This document shows, one piece after another, positions 27,706 to 37,080 of a DNA stretch of 64,000 nucleotides. Every line of letters begins with the position of its first letter. Positions within the stretch are counted from its first letter, which is position 1. Source of the stretch: Agrococcus sp. SL85 (GTDB lineage: Bacteria; Actinomycetota; Actinomycetes; Actinomycetales; Microbacteriaceae); contig NZ_CP113066.1 in assembly GCF_026625845.1 (NCBI RefSeq), positions 1,488,001 through 1,552,000 on the forward strand, read 5' to 3'. The translations under genes were made by a program, and so were the position numbers. Below the pieces are notes generated by a model, which saw nothing but the letters and a program-made list of their open reading frames with translations, was not told the origin of the DNA and ran no database searches.

Positions 27706-28139
27706 CGCTGCCCCTCGCCGACGCCTCGTTCTCGCCCGGGGTGCACGCCGCCGACTGGCGCGCCGCCGTGCGCGCCGCGGGCGTCGACCTCGTGCACTCT
27801 GGGGCCGTCGGCCGCGCCTACGTCGACGAGATGGTGCGCCAGATCGACGACTCGGGGCCCTACTGCGTCGTCGCGCCCGGCGTCGCGGTGCCGCACGCGC
27901 GCGCGAGCGCCGTGGTGCGCCGCGACGCGCTCGCGATCGTCGTGCTCGACGCGCCCGTGCCGTTCGGGCATCCGCACCACGATCCCGTGCGGGTGGTGGT
28001 GGGGCTCGCAGCGACGAGCCCGCGCGGGCACCTGCGGATGCTCGCGGAGCTCGCGAACGAGCTCGACCGGCCCGGGGTCATCGACCGCCTCGCGGCGGCG
28101 GCGACGCGCGAGGAGGCGCTCGCGGCCCTCAGCGCCTGA
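27702..28139 (+). CDS. PTS EIIA domain protein (fructose/mannitol/ascorbate type)
   Basis: A single-domain EIIA of 145 residues. The phospho-acceptor site is PGVAVPHARAS (His65), followed by IVVLDAPVPFGHPHHDPVRVVVGLAA, the normal core of type-2 EIIA. The ATG overlaps the add stop (ATGA), so it is translated with adenosine deaminase. No EIIB or EIIC gene is near. Either it feeds a distant permease or it is a regulatory EIIA. Enzyme I is encoded at 4.2 kb. Confidence 0.88.
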   Translation: MTLPLADASFSPGVHAADWRAAVRAAGVDLVHSGAVGRAYVDEMVRQIDDSGPYCVVAPGVAVPHARASAVVRRDALAIVVLDAPVPFGHPHHDPVRVVVGLAATSPRGHLRMLAELANELDRPGVIDRLAAAATREEALAALSA

Positions 28140-28184
28140 GCGCGATCGACGGAGGTCGGCGAGCCGAGCTGCTGCGAGGGCGGC

Positions 28185-28604
28185 TCAGTCGGCCATGGGG
28201 CGCGCTGCGGTGCGCAGGTGCGAGCCCTCCGGCGCGTGGCCGGGGTCGCGGCCCGTCTCGACGACGCGGTTCGCGTCGTCGACGAACACGACCGAGGGGC
28301 GGTGCGCCCTGGCCTCGGCGTCGTCGAGCTGCGCGTAGGCGATGACGATGACGGTGTCGCCCACGTGCACGAGGCGCGCCGCCGCGCCGTTGACGCACAG
28401 GATGCCGGAGCCGCGCTCGCCGGGGATCGTGTAGGTCGTGAAGCGGGCGCCGTTGTCGACGTCGACGATGTCGACCTCCTGCCCGGGGAGGATGTCGGCC
28501 GCGTCGAGCAGGTCCTCGTCGACCGTGAGCGAGCCGACGTAGTGCAGCTCCGCCTGCGTCACCGTCGCCCGGTGGATCTTGCCCTGCAGCATCGTGCGCA
28601 GCAT
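28185..28604 (-). CDS. panD: Aspartate 1-decarboxylase proenzyme
   Basis: A pyruvoyl enzyme of 139 residues making beta-alanine for pantothenate. The self-cleavage site Gly24-Ser25 is exact (HYVGSLTV), and Lys9 (GKIHRATV) and Tyr58 (TTYTIPG) are present. The C-terminus beyond [13 protein letters not shown] is slightly extended. The start at MLRTMLQ is preferred: GGAGGG lies upstream, and longer in-frame sequence is Arg/Pro-rich and unlike the family. Confidence 0.95.
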   Translation of the reverse strand: MLRTMLQGKIHRATVTQAELHYVGSLTVDEDLLDAADILPGQEVDIVDVDNGARFTTYTIPGERGSGILCVNGAAARLVHVGDTVIVIAYAQLDDAEARAHRPSVVFVDDANRVVETGRDPGHAPEGSHLRTAARPMAD

Positions 28605-28668
28605 CCGGATGTCCCTCCCCGCCCGCCCGGTCGGGCGGCTCCGGGGCTCCATCCTGCCACCGACGGCG

Positions 28669-28706
28669 AGGGGCCGCGCTCCGCCCAGGGCGGAACGCGG
28701 CCCCTT
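28669..28706 (-). terminator. Hairpin terminator after the phosphosugar mutase
   Basis: AGGGGCCGCG..TCCGCC pairs with GGCGGA..CGCGGCCCCTT with one internal mismatch, 10 bases after the stop of the mutase gene on the minus strand. It separates the punA-mutase unit from panD. Confidence 0.8.
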
Positions 28707-28716
28707 GAGGCGGGCC

Positions 28717-30363
28717 TCAGCCCAGCAGCGGCCGCACGGCCTCAGCGATCGCCGCGACCTTCGCCTCGGCGGCGCGCACGCGCTGCGCGGGCGAACCCTC
28801 GTGCGAGACCGCGTCGATGTAGACCTTCACCTTCGGCTCGGTGCCGGAGGGGCGCACCATGACGCGCGTGCCGTCGCCGAGCGTGAAGCGCAGGATGTCG
28901 CCGATCGATCCGTGCTCGGCGAGCGAGAGGTCGTCTGCGGCGGTGACCGCGAGGCCCGCGAGCTCGGCCGGCGGCTCGGCGCGCAGCGCCGCCATGATCG
29001 CCGGGATGCGCGCGAGGTCGGTGACGCGCACCGAGACCTGGCCCGAGGCGAAGGCGCCGAACTCGCCCGCGAGCGCGAGCAGCTCCTCGGCGAGCGACGA
29101 GCCGCGGGCGTGCAGCTCGGCGGCGAGCGTCAGCACGCGCACGAGCGCCGAGATGCCGTCCTTGTCGCGCACCGTGCCCGGGTTCACGAGGTAGCCGAGG
29201 GCCTCCTCGTAGCCGTAGACGAGGTCGGGCACGCGCGAGACCCACTTGAAGCCCGTGAGGGTCTGCACGAAGTCGAGGCCGTGCGCCTCGGCGATCGCGC
29301 CGAGGCCGGGGGAGGAGACGATCGAGGCCGCGAGCGCGCCGTGGCCGCGGGCCGAGCGCGCGGCGTCCCAGCCGAGCAGGAGGCCCACCTCGTTGCCCGT
29401 GAGCATCCGCCAGGCGCCGCCCTCGGGCACCGCGACCGCGAGCCGGTCGGCGTCGGGGTCGTTCGCGAGCACGAGGTCGGCGCCCTCCGCCTCGGCGAGC
29501 GCGAAGGCGAGGTCGAGCGCGCCGGGCTCCTCGGGGTTCGGGAAGTCGACCGTGGGGAACGCGCCGTCCGGCTGCGCCTGCTCGGGCACCGCGACGACGG
29601 GCGCGAAGCCCGCGGCCGCGAGCACGGCCTCGACCGTCTCGAGGCCGACGCCGTGCATGGGCGTGTAGACGACCTTCGGGCCCGCGCCGCCGCCGGCGGG
29701 CGGCTGGCCGAGGCTCGCGGTGGCGGCGACGTAGGCCTCCCAGACGCCCTCGCCGGCCGTCTCGACCTCGCCGCGCGGGTACTCGGCCACAGGCGTCGCC
29801 GCGGCCTCCTCGATGCGCGCGGCGATCTCGCCGTCGACGGGCGGCACGATCTGGCTGCCCTCGTCGGCGCCGCCGAGGTAGACCTTGTAGCCGTTGTCGC
29901 CGGGCGGGTTGTGGCTCGCCGTCACCATGACGCCGGCGCTCGTGCCCAGGTGCCGCACCGCGAACGCGGTCACGGGCGTCGGCAGCAGGCGCGGCAGCAG
30001 GATGGCGCGCACGCCCGCGCCCGCGAAGACCTCGGCTGCGTCGCGCGCGAAGATCTCGGAGCCGCGGCGGCCGTCCCAGCCGATCACGACCGAGGGGTGC
30101 GGCTCGCGGCCCACGAGGAACGCCGCGAGGCCCGCGGACGCCTGCTGGACGGTGACGCGGTTCATGCGGTTGGGCCCGGGGCCGATCGCGCCGCGGAGCC
30201 CCGCGGTGCCGAACTGCAGCCGGCCGCGGAACGCGTCCTCGAGCTCCGCCCGCGCGGCCTCGTCGCCCGCCTCCGCGGCGGCGACGGTCGCCTCGAGCGC
30301 CGCGCGGGTCGCCTCGTCGGGGTCGGCGGCGGCCCAGGCGCGGGCCGTCTCCGCCGCGCTCAC
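28717..30363 (-). CDS. Phospho-sugar mutase (phosphomannomutase/phosphoglucomutase family)
   Basis: An alpha-D-phosphohexomutase of 548 residues. The phospho-serine loop is [13 protein letters not shown], the Mg site is [12 protein letters not shown], the sugar-specificity loop is near [13 protein letters not shown], and the phosphate-binding end is [14 protein letters not shown]. The N-terminal FGTAGLRG is typical of the PgcA/ManB-like long form. Its GTG overlaps the purine nucleoside phosphorylase stop as GTGA. This pairing suggests it may convert (deoxy)ribose-1-phosphate from phosphorolysis to the 5-phosphate, but hexose-phosphate activity is equally compatible. Confidence 0.9.
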   Translation of the reverse strand: MSAAETARAWAAADPDEATRAALEATVAAAEAGDEAARAELEDAFRGRLQFGTAGLRGAIGPGPNRMNRVTVQQASAGLAAFLVGREPHPSVVIGWDGRRGSEIFARDAAEVFAGAGVRAILLPRLLPTPVTAFAVRHLGTSAGVMVTASHNPPGDNGYKVYLGGADEGSQIVPPVDGEIAARIEEAAATPVAEYPRGEVETAGEGVWEAYVAATASLGQPPAGGGAGPKVVYTPMHGVGLETVEAVLAAAGFAPVVAVPEQAQPDGAFPTVDFPNPEEPGALDLAFALAEAEGADLVLANDPDADRLAVAVPEGGAWRMLTGNEVGLLLGWDAARSARGHGALAASIVSSPGLGAIAEAHGLDFVQTLTGFKWVSRVPDLVYGYEEALGYLVNPGTVRDKDGISALVRVLTLAAELHARGSSLAEELLALAGEFGAFASGQVSVRVTDLARIPAIMAALRAEPPAELAGLAVTAADDLSLAEHGSIGDILRFTLGDGTRVMVRPSGTEPKVKVYIDAVSHEGSPAQRVRAAEAKVAAIAEAVRPLLG

Positions 30364-31190
30364 GCCGTGGCCCCGATCGCGCCGACGACGTCCGCGAGCA
30401 GGCGCGAGATGCGGCCCTCGGCGGCCTGCCCGGCCTCGATGACCTCCTCGTGCGAGAGCGGCGTCGTCTGGATGCCCGCCGCGAGGTTCGTGATGAGCGA
30501 GAGGCCCAGCACCTCCATCCCCGCCTCGCGGGCGGCGATCGCCTCGAGCGCCGTCGACATGCCGCAGATGTGGCCGCCGATCGCCTTCGCCATCTGCACC
30601 TCCGCGGGCGTCTCGTAGTGCGGGCCGCGGAACTGCACGTAGACGCCCTCGTCGAGGCTCGCGTCGACCGTGCGGGCGATGTCGCGCAGGCGCGGCGCGT
30701 AGAGGTCGGTGAGGTCGACGAACGTGGCGCCCTCGAGCGGGGAGTCGGCGGTGAGGTTGATGTGGTCGCTGATGAGCACGGGCTGGCCGGGCTCCCAGTG
30801 GTCCTTGATGCCGCCCGCGCCGTTCGTGAGCACCATCACGGTCGCCCCCGCGGCGGCGGCGGTGCGCACCGAGTGGACGACCCGGCGCACGCCGTGGCCC
30901 TCGTAGTAGTGGGTGCGGGCGCCGATCACGAGGGCGCGGCGGCCATCGGCGAGGAGGATCGAGCGGAGGGTGCCCACGTGGCCCTCGAGGGCGGGCTTCG
31001 AGAAGCCCGTGACCTCGGTCGCGGGGATCGTGTGCGTGGTCTCGCCGAGCAGGTCGGCGGCCTTGGCCCAGCCGGAGCCGAGCGTGAGGGCGATGTCGTG
31101 GGTCTCGACGCCCGTGATGCGGCGGATGTCGTCGGCTGCTGCGGCGGCGACTGCCTTCGGGTCGGCGGGGTGGTCCAGGGGGTGCGTCAT
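30360..31190 (-). CDS. Purine nucleoside phosphorylase
   Basis: A trimeric-type PNP of 276 residues that cleaves inosine/guanosine with phosphate. Motifs in order: LTLGSGW, the phosphate loop with ARTHYYEGHG, VMVLTNGAGGIK, the base-binding VQFRGPHYETPAEVQMAK and GMSTALEAIAAREAGMEVLGLSLITN. The ATG at 31190 is preferred over the GTG at 31199 because a TAGAGT box ends seven bases before it. It forms a two-gene unit with the downstream mutase and is divergent from yaeQ. Confidence 0.95.
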   Translation of the reverse strand: MTHPLDHPADPKAVAAAAADDIRRITGVETHDIALTLGSGWAKAADLLGETTHTIPATEVTGFSKPALEGHVGTLRSILLADGRRALVIGARTHYYEGHGVRRVVHSVRTAAAAGATVMVLTNGAGGIKDHWEPGQPVLISDHINLTADSPLEGATFVDLTDLYAPRLRDIARTVDASLDEGVYVQFRGPHYETPAEVQMAKAIGGHICGMSTALEAIAAREAGMEVLGLSLITNLAAGIQTTPLSHEEVIEAGQAAEGRISRLLADVVGAIGATA

Positions 31191-31197
31191 GCCGCCC

Positions 31198-31242
31198 ACT
31201 CTAGGCGGCGCGACGGGGCCGCGCGGCCCGCTCGCCTAGGCT
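31198..31242. promoter_or_regulatory. Divergent leaderless promoters of punA-type gene and yaeQ
   Basis: TAGAGT on the minus strand (31198-31203) is seven bases before the phosphorylase ATG. TAGGCT on the plus strand (31237-31242) is seven bases before the YaeQ ATG. Only about 60 bases separate the two start codons. Confidence 0.55.
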
Positions 31243-31249
31243 CGATCGC

Positions 31250-31789
31250 ATGGCCATCGGCGCGACCGTCCACACCTTCGAGGTGCAGCTCTCCGACGTC
31301 GATCGCGGGGTCTACGAGGAGCTCTCGCTCAAGGTCGCGCAGCACCCCTCGGAGACGACCGCGTTCATGGTCACGCGCGTGCTCGCGCTCTGCCTCGAGC
31401 ACGAGGAGGGCATCGGCTTCGGCGACGGGGTCGCGGGCGGCGACGAGCCCGCGGTCGTCGCGCGCGACCTCACGGGCGCGCTCACCGCGTGGATCGAGAT
31501 CGGCGCGCCCGAGGCCGAGCGCGTGCACCGCGGCTCGATGGCCGCGGAGCGCACGGCCGTCTACACGCACCGCGACCCCGACCGCGTGGCCGGGCGCTGG
31601 GCGGGCAAGCGCATCCACCGGGCCGGGGAGGTGCGGCTCGTGTCGTTCGACGCCGGCTTCGTCGACGCGGTGGCGGCGGCGGTCGCGCGCCGCACGAGCA
31701 TGAGCGTCTCGCGCACCGAGGGCACGCTCTACGTCGAGGTGAACGGCACCTCGCTGTCGTCGGCCGTGCACGAGCGCGCCGCCGGCTGA
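31250..31789 (+). CDS. YaeQ family protein
   Basis: A protein of 179 residues with the YaeQ pattern: ATVHTFEVQLSDVDRGVYEELSLKVAQHPSET at the start, RVLALCLEHEEGIGFGDGV, an acidic DLTGALTAWIEIGAPEAERVHRGS, and a C-terminal ISVSRTEGTLYVEVNG-like strand. YaeQ has a fold resembling PD-(D/E)XK nucleases and a poorly defined role. It is monocistronic or leads the LpdA-like gene 56 bases downstream. Confidence 0.9.
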   Translation: MAIGATVHTFEVQLSDVDRGVYEELSLKVAQHPSETTAFMVTRVLALCLEHEEGIGFGDGVAGGDEPAVVARDLTGALTAWIEIGAPEAERVHRGSMAAERTAVYTHRDPDRVAGRWAGKRIHRAGEVRLVSFDAGFVDAVAAAVARRTSMSVSRTEGTLYVEVNGTSLSSAVHERAAG

Positions 31790-31845
31790 CACCGCCCGCC
31801 GTCGCGCGGCCATCCGCCGCTGCGAACTGCGGGATGATGGAGCAC

Positions 31846-33279
31846 GTGAGTGCATTCGAGCGCAAGCAGCGCGTGGTGATCATCGGCGGTGGACCCGGCG
31901 GCTACGAGGCGGCGCTCGCGGGCGCGCGGCTCGGCGCGGAGGTGACGCTCATCGAGCGCACGGGCGTGGGCGGCGCGGCGATCCTCACCGACGTCGTGCC
32001 CTCGAAGTCGCTCATCGCCACCGCCGAGTCGGCGGCCGCGATCCGCGACGCCGCGCAGCTGGGCGTGCAGTTCTCGGTGCGCGGCGACTCCGGGAGGCCC
32101 CAGCGGCCCGAGGTCAACGTCAACCTGCGGGCCGTCAACCGCCGCCTGCTCTCGCTCGCCGCGAAGCAGTCGCTCGACATGAAGGCCGACCTCGAGAAGG
32201 CCGGCGTCACGATCGTGCAGGGCGAGGGGCGCCTCGACGGCACGGGCCGCGTGGTCGTCTCGACCGGCAAGCAGGGCGCCGACTTCGACGAGTTCGAGGC
32301 CGACACGATCGTCGTCTCGGTGGGCGCGACGCCCCGCCAGCTGCCGAGCGCGATGCCCGACGGCGAGCGCATCCTCACCTGGACCCAGCTGTACGGGCTC
32401 GAGGAGGTGCCGGAGCACCTCATCGTCGTCGGCTCCGGCGTCACGGGCGCCGAGTTCGCCTCGGCCTACTCGCTCATCGGCGCCGAGGTGACGCTCGTCT
32501 CGAGCCGCGACCAGGTGCTGCCCGGCGAGGACGCCGACGCCGCCGCGGTCATCGAGGAGGTCTTCACCCGCCAGGGCATGCAGGTGCTGTCGAAGTCGCG
32601 CGCGGAGCGCGTCGAGCGCACCGACGCCGGCGTCGTCGTGCACCTCACCGACGGCCGCACCGTCGAGGGCTCGCACTGCCTCATGGCGGTCGGCTCGATC
32701 CCGAACACCGCGGGCATCGGGCTCGAGGAGGCCGGGCTCGAGATGGCGCCGTCGGGCCACATCCTCGTGAACCGCGTCGCGCGCACGAACCTCCCGAACG
32801 TCTACGCGGTCGGCGACTGCGCCGACGCGCTGCCGCTCGCCTCCGTGGCCTCGATGCAGGGCCGCACGGCGATGTTCCACGCGCTCGGCGACGCCGTCGA
32901 TCCGATCTCGATGCGCACCGTGGCCTCGAACATCTTCACGCAGCCCGAGATCGCGACGGTCGGCTGGTCGCAGAAGCAGATCGAGGAGGGGATCGCGCAG
33001 GGCGAGGTCTACCGCATCGACCTCGCGACGAACGCGCGCGCGAAGATGATGGGCATCGAGGACGGCTTCGTGAAGCTGTTCGCGCGCACGGGCTCCGGCA
33101 CGGTCATCGGCGGCGTCATCGTGGCGCCGAAGGCCTCCGAGCTCATCTACCCGGTGACGATCGCGATGGAGCACCGCCTCACGGTCGACCAGCTCGCCCG
33201 AGTCTTCCCCGTGTTCCCCTCCCTCACGGGCTCGATCGCCGACGCCGCGCGCGCGATGCACCGCGTCGACGAGTCCTGA
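31846..33279 (+). CDS. NAD(P)H quinone reductase, LpdA-like flavoprotein
   Basis: A pyridine nucleotide-disulfide oxidoreductase of 477 residues. FAD motif GGGPGGYEAALAGARLGAEV, NAD(P) motif VVGSGVTGAEFASAYSLIGAEV and the second FAD motif YAVGDCAD are intact. The redox disulfide is missing: where Lpd has GG-V-C-L-N-V-G-C-I-PSK this protein has GG-A-A-I-L-T-D-V-V-PSK, and the C-terminal His is replaced (VFPVFPSLTGS). It is therefore not a dihydrolipoamide dehydrogenase but resembles mycobacterial LpdA (Rv3303c), a quinone reductase. The start is uncertain: GTG 31846, or ATG 31834 or 31837. Confidence 0.9.
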   Translation: MSAFERKQRVVIIGGGPGGYEAALAGARLGAEVTLIERTGVGGAAILTDVVPSKSLIATAESAAAIRDAAQLGVQFSVRGDSGRPQRPEVNVNLRAVNRRLLSLAAKQSLDMKADLEKAGVTIVQGEGRLDGTGRVVVSTGKQGADFDEFEADTIVVSVGATPRQLPSAMPDGERILTWTQLYGLEEVPEHLIVVGSGVTGAEFASAYSLIGAEVTLVSSRDQVLPGEDADAAAVIEEVFTRQGMQVLSKSRAERVERTDAGVVVHLTDGRTVEGSHCLMAVGSIPNTAGIGLEEAGLEMAPSGHILVNRVARTNLPNVYAVGDCADALPLASVASMQGRTAMFHALGDAVDPISMRTVASNIFTQPEIATVGWSQKQIEEGIAQGEVYRIDLATNARAKMMGIEDGFVKLFARTGSGTVIGGVIVAPKASELIYPVTIAMEHRLTVDQLARVFPVFPSLTGSIADAARAMHRVDES

Positions 33280-33478
33280 CGCCGTCGCGCCGCGCCGCTC
33301 GCACCCGACGACCGCGGCTCCGGCGATCGACGACCCCGTCGCGGATCCGCGACCCGTACGACGAGGTCCCGGATGCGCGGAGGGGTCCCGGATCCGCCGC
33401 CGTGTCGAATCCTCGGGGGGTCGTGCGTCTTCCGTGCGAGACTGCCGCCAGCGCAGTCCGTGACGGAAGGATGCGGCC
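33280..33478. other. Intergenic region before the YCII gene
   Basis: A 199-base gap. A direct repeat around GGTCCCGGATSCGC occurs at about 33367 and 33388, and several GCGGATCC/GGATCCGC words suggest small dyads. The transcription signal of the downstream gene is not clear. GAAGGATG lies just before its ATG. Confidence 0.4.
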
Positions 33479-33853
33479 ATGGCCGACCAGTACATGTTCC
33501 TGATCGTCGAGCCCGACTGGGACTCCGACGCCTACCTCGAGGACACCGACCGCATCGGCGCGGAGTTCCCCGAGTTCGAGGTCTTCGAGCGCAAGGTCGA
33601 GGAGCTCGGCGCGCGCATCGTCGGCGGCAACGCGCTGCAGCACCGCAAGCACGGCGGCGCCGTGCGCCCGGGCAAGGACGGGCGCGAGCTCGAGGACGCG
33701 CAGTGGACCGACGGCGCGAGCCTCGAGGGCGACGAGGTGATCACGGGCTTCTACCTGGTCGAGGCCGAGTCGCCGGAGGTCGCGAAGCAGCTCGCCGTGT
33801 TCGTGCCCACGGGCGGCCACATCGAGTGGCGCGCCGTGTTCGACTTCGGGTGA
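33479..33853 (+). CDS. YCII-related domain protein
   Basis: A small protein of 124 residues with the YCII/DGPF pattern: YMFLIVEPDWDS at the N-terminus, GARIVGGNALQHRKHGGAVRP in the middle and GFYLVEAESPEVAKQLA before the final strand. In actinobacteria such genes are commonly paired with an ECF-type sigma factor carrying a DUF6596 domain, as here (52 bases downstream). The biochemical role is unknown. Confidence 0.9.
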   Translation: MADQYMFLIVEPDWDSDAYLEDTDRIGAEFPEFEVFERKVEELGARIVGGNALQHRKHGGAVRPGKDGRELEDAQWTDGASLEGDEVITGFYLVEAESPEVAKQLAVFVPTGGHIEWRAVFDFG

Positions 33854-33905
33854 TGGCCGGCGCGCGCTCCGCGCCGGACGGTCGACGACGGGCGATCGGC
33901 GCCCG

Positions 33906-35131
33906 GTGATCGACGAGGGGGCGCTGCGCGAGCGGTGGCCGACGGCCTGGCCGAGCGTCGTGCGGCAGCTCGCCGCGCACTCCGGCTCGGTCGACGCGGG
34001 GGAGGAGCTCGCGGCCGAGGCCTTCGCGCGCGCCGTCGCGCACCCCGAGCCGATCGACGACCTCGTCGCCTGGTGCGCGACCGTCGGCCGCCGCGCGCAC
34101 CTCGACCGCGTCCGCCGCGCCGCCGTGCGCGAGCGGGCGGCGCCCGAGCTCGCGCTGCGCGCCGAGGCGGCCGCCGAGCACGCGCCGCCGGGCGCAGGGG
34201 GCGTCGACGACCGCCTGGCGCTCCTGCACGTCGCATGCGACCCCGCGCTCGGGCTCGGCAGCCGCCTCGTGCTCGCGCTGCGGCTCGTGTGCGGGCTCGA
34301 GACAGGGCGGATCGCCTGGCACCTCGGGATCGACCCGCGGGCGGCCTCGGCGCGGCTCACGCGTGCGAAGCGGCAGCTCGCCGAGGCTGCGGGGGCGTTC
34401 CGCGTGCCGGACCGCGACGAGCGCGCGTCGCGCCTGCCGGCGGTGCTCGAGTGCATCGCCGCCGTGCACGCCGTCGGCCAGCGCGACGCCCTGCAGCCCG
34501 GGAGCCCCGCCGACGACCTGGGGCGCAGCGCGCTCACCCTCGCGGTCGCGGCCTCGCGCGACCAGCCGGAGGACGCGGAGGCGCGGGCGCTCGTGGCCGT
34601 CGTGCTGCTCGCGCTCGCGCGCAGACCGGGCCGCTTCGACGCCGAGGGCGTCGCGCTGCCGCTCGACGAGGTCGACCGCCGGCGCTGGGACCGCCGGCTG
34701 GCGCTCGCGGGCCTCGAGCGGGCCGCCGAGGTCGCCGGCACCGGCGGCCGCTTCGCGCTCGAGGCGTCGATCGCGGCGCTGCACGTCATGGCTCGAAGCC
34801 CGCGGGCGACCGACTGGCGCACGATCGTCGCGCTCCACGAGCAGCTGCTCGTCGTGCGGCCCTCCGCGGCGGCGCGCGTCGCCGCGGCGGTCGCGCGCGG
34901 GCGCCTCGCGCTGGAGGAGGGTGGCGACGGTGCGGATGTGGCGGCCGAGCCTGGCCGCGCTCGAGCACGACGGCCCCGCGGCCTCGCGGCGCGACGCCGC
35001 GCTGGCGCTCGCCGACCTCGACTGGCAGCGCGGCTGGCGCGCCGAGGCAGCCGCCCGCTACGAGCGGCTCGCCCCGGAGGCTCCCGGCGCCGCTCGCGGC
35101 GTTCGCCCGGCGCCGCATCCGCGAGGCCTGA
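33906..35131 (+). CDS. ECF-like sigma factor with DUF6596 domain, two +1 frameshifts
   Basis: An RNA polymerase sigma factor of 407 residues after repair. Sigma region 2 spans about residues 10-75 (EELAAEAFARAVAH...WCATVGRRAHLDRVRR) and region 4 about 105-160 (LALRLVCGLETGRIAWHLGIDPRAASARLTRAKR). From about 185 the DUF6596 part follows (EDAEARALVAVVLLALARRPGRFD, RRWDRRLALAGLERAAEVAG). The original frame is left at 34950 and again at 35080; removing one base at each gives VAAELAALEHDG and APELPAPLAAFARRRIREA then TGA. As sequenced, the first frame would run on to 35183 with an Arg/Pro-rich tail. The sigma core itself is intact. Confidence 0.8.
34950..34950 (+). other. +1 insertion site in the sigma factor (AGCCT for AGCT)
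   Basis: Reads GCC GAG-C-CTG GCC. Removing the C gives AAELAALEHDGPAASRRDAA, which continues the helical repeat of the C-terminal domain. Confidence 0.82.
35080..35080 (+). other. Second +1 insertion site in the sigma factor (AGGCT for AGCT)
   Basis: Reads CCG GAG-G-CTC CCG. Removing the G gives RLAPELPAPLAAFARRRIREA and the TGA at 35129-35131. Confidence 0.82.
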
Positions 35132-35157
35132 GCCAGGACGCCCGCGCCGGGCGCCCG

Positions 35158-36921
35158 CTACTCGGCGGCCGGCTCGATGGTGACGAGCGGGTGGCCCGAG
35201 GGGATCGTCTGACCGACGGGCGCGTCGACGAACGTGATCGTGCCGTCGATGGGCGCCTGCAGCGGCTGCTCCATCTTCATGGCCTCGAGCACGACGAGCA
35301 GGTCGCCCGCGACGACCCGATCGCCCTCGGCGACCGCGGCCTTCACGACCGTCGCCTGCATCGGCGAGACGATCGCGCCGCTCGTGGCGCCCGAGAGCGC
35401 CGCGCGCGTGCGCCGCGGCGCGGGACCCTTCGCGTCCTTCGCGTCCGAGAAGAGGCGCTTCGGCATCGACACGGCGATGCGCTTGCCGTCGGCCTCGACG
35501 ACCACCTCGCGGCGTGGCTCCGGCCCGCCGATCTCGCCCGGCTCGCCGCCCCACGCCGGCAGGTCGTTGTCGAACTCGGTCTCGATCCAGGAGGTGTAGA
35601 CCGAGAAGGGCTCGCCGCCCTCGGGCGCGAACGCCGGGTGGTCGACGATGCGGCGGTGGAAGGGGAGCACGGTGGGCAGGCCGTCGACCTCGAACTCGGC
35701 GAGCGCCCGCCGCGAGCGCGCGAGCGCCTCCTCGCGCGTGCGGCCGGTGACGACGAGCTTCGCGAGCATCGAGTCGAAGTTGCCGCCGATGACGTCGCCC
35801 GCGACCACGCCGGAGTCGACGCGCACGCCCGGGCCCGAGGGGGCGCGGTAGATGCGCACGGGGCCGGGCTGCGGCATGAAGCCGGTGCCCGGGTCCTCGC
35901 CGTTGATGCGGAACTCGAAGGAGTGGCCGCGCACCTCGGGGTCGTCGTAGCCGAGCGCCTCGCCCTCGGCGATGCGGAACTGCTCGCGCACGAGGTCGAT
36001 CCCCGTGACCTCCTCGGAGACGGGGTGCTCGACCTGCAGGCGCGTGTTGACCTCGAGGAACGAGATGGTGCCGTCGGCGCCGATGAGGAACTCGCACGTG
36101 CCCGCGCCCACATAGGCGGCGGCGCGGAGGATCGCCTTCGAGGCGCGGCGCAGCTCGGCCTCCTGCTCGGGGGTGACGAAGGGCGCGGGGGCCTCCTCGA
36201 CGAGCTTCTGGTGGCGGCGCTGCAGCGAGCAGTCGCGGGTCGAGACGACGACGACGTTGCCGTGGGCGTCGGCGAGGCACTGGGTCTCGACGTGGCGGGG
36301 CTTGTCGAGGTACTTCTCGACGAAGCACTCGCCGCGGCCGAACGCCGCGATCGCCTCGCGCGTCGCGGAGTCGAACTGCTGCGCGACCTCGTCGCGGGTG
36401 CGGGCCACCTTGAGGCCGCGGCCGCCGCCGCCGAACGCCGCCTTGATGGCGACGGGCAGCCCGTGCTCGTCGACGAACTCGAGCACCTCGTCGGCGCCCT
36501 CGACGGGGTTGATCGTGCCGGGCGCGAGGGGCGCGCCGACCGACTCGGCGATGTGCCGCGCGGACACCTTGTCGCCCAGCTGCTCGATCGCCTCGGGGCT
36601 CGGGCCGATCCACGTGATGCCCGCCGCGATGACCGCGCGCGCGAAGTCGGCGTTCTCGGCGAGGAAGCCGTAGCCGGGGTGCACCGCGTCGGCGCCCGAG
36701 CGGCGCACGACCGAGAGGATCTTGTCGATCACGAGGTACGACTCGGCGCTCGTCGCGCCGTGCAGCGAGTACGCCTCGTCGGCGAGCTGCACGTGCTGCG
36801 CGTCGCGGTCCGGCTCCGCGTAGACGGCGACGGAGCCGATGCCTGCGTCCTTCGCGGCGCGGATGATGCGGACGGCGATCTCGCCGCGGTTGGCGATGAG
36901 GACCTTGGTGATGCGGGGCAT
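35158..36921 (-). CDS. Acyl-CoA carboxylase alpha subunit (biotin carboxylase plus BCCP)
   Basis: A fused subunit of 587 residues that carboxylates its own biotin with ATP and bicarbonate. The biotin carboxylase part starts [19 protein letters not shown] and carries [12 protein letters not shown] (ATP grasp), [38 protein letters not shown] and [17 protein letters not shown] linker leads to a C-terminal biotinyl domain with [11 protein letters not shown] (biotin Lys). The start at MPRITK follows a TAGGCT box by eight bases. The beta and epsilon subunits and the biotin ligase lie 10-12 kb away, as is usual for actinobacterial AccA3-type enzymes. Confidence 0.95.
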   Translation of the reverse strand: MPRITKVLIANRGEIAVRIIRAAKDAGIGSVAVYAEPDRDAQHVQLADEAYSLHGATSAESYLVIDKILSVVRRSGADAVHPGYGFLAENADFARAVIAAGITWIGPSPEAIEQLGDKVSARHIAESVGAPLAPGTINPVEGADEVLEFVDEHGLPVAIKAAFGGGGRGLKVARTRDEVAQQFDSATREAIAAFGRGECFVEKYLDKPRHVETQCLADAHGNVVVVSTRDCSLQRRHQKLVEEAPAPFVTPEQEAELRRASKAILRAAAYVGAGTCEFLIGADGTISFLEVNTRLQVEHPVSEEVTGIDLVREQFRIAEGEALGYDDPEVRGHSFEFRINGEDPGTGFMPQPGPVRIYRAPSGPGVRVDSGVVAGDVIGGNFDSMLAKLVVTGRTREEALARSRRALAEFEVDGLPTVLPFHRRIVDHPAFAPEGGEPFSVYTSWIETEFDNDLPAWGGEPGEIGGPEPRREVVVEADGKRIAVSMPKRLFSDAKDAKGPAPRRTRAALSGATSGAIVSPMQATVVKAAVAEGDRVVAGDLLVVLEAMKMEQPLQAPIDGTITFVDAPVGQTIPSGHPLVTIEPAAE

Positions 36922-36929
36922 GGTTCCCC

Positions 36930-36935
36930 AGCCTA
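36930..36935 (-). promoter_or_regulatory. -10 box of the carboxylase alpha gene, leaderless or near-leaderless
   Basis: TAGGCT on the minus strand is eight bases before the ATG at 36921, with no Shine-Dalgarno sequence. Confidence 0.5.
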
Positions 36936-36966
36936 GGCGGCGCAGCGTGCGCGACTCGGCAATCAC

Positions 36967-37005
36967 CTCCACAGGATTCCGGCCGATCGTTGTGGAGACC
37001 TCCAA
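36967..37005. promoter_or_regulatory. Candidate dyad operator upstream of the carboxylase alpha gene
   Basis: TCCACA and TGTGGA form a spaced inverted repeat (36969-36974 and 36991-36996), with a second small dyad GGAG-AC-CTCC immediately after. A similar TTGTGGA...CCACA element lies between accD and birA at 48741. No regulator is known to me for this motif. Confidence 0.3.
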
Positions 37006-37080
37006 CGCCACCAGGGCCCGAGGTGAGCGCTGCCCCATGAGGCCGCGCGACACGCGGCATCCTGCGCGGATCCGACCTCG

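Noticed and set aside
31846-33279. Dihydrolipoamide dehydrogenase
   Set aside because: Both redox cysteines and the catalytic C-terminal His are replaced.
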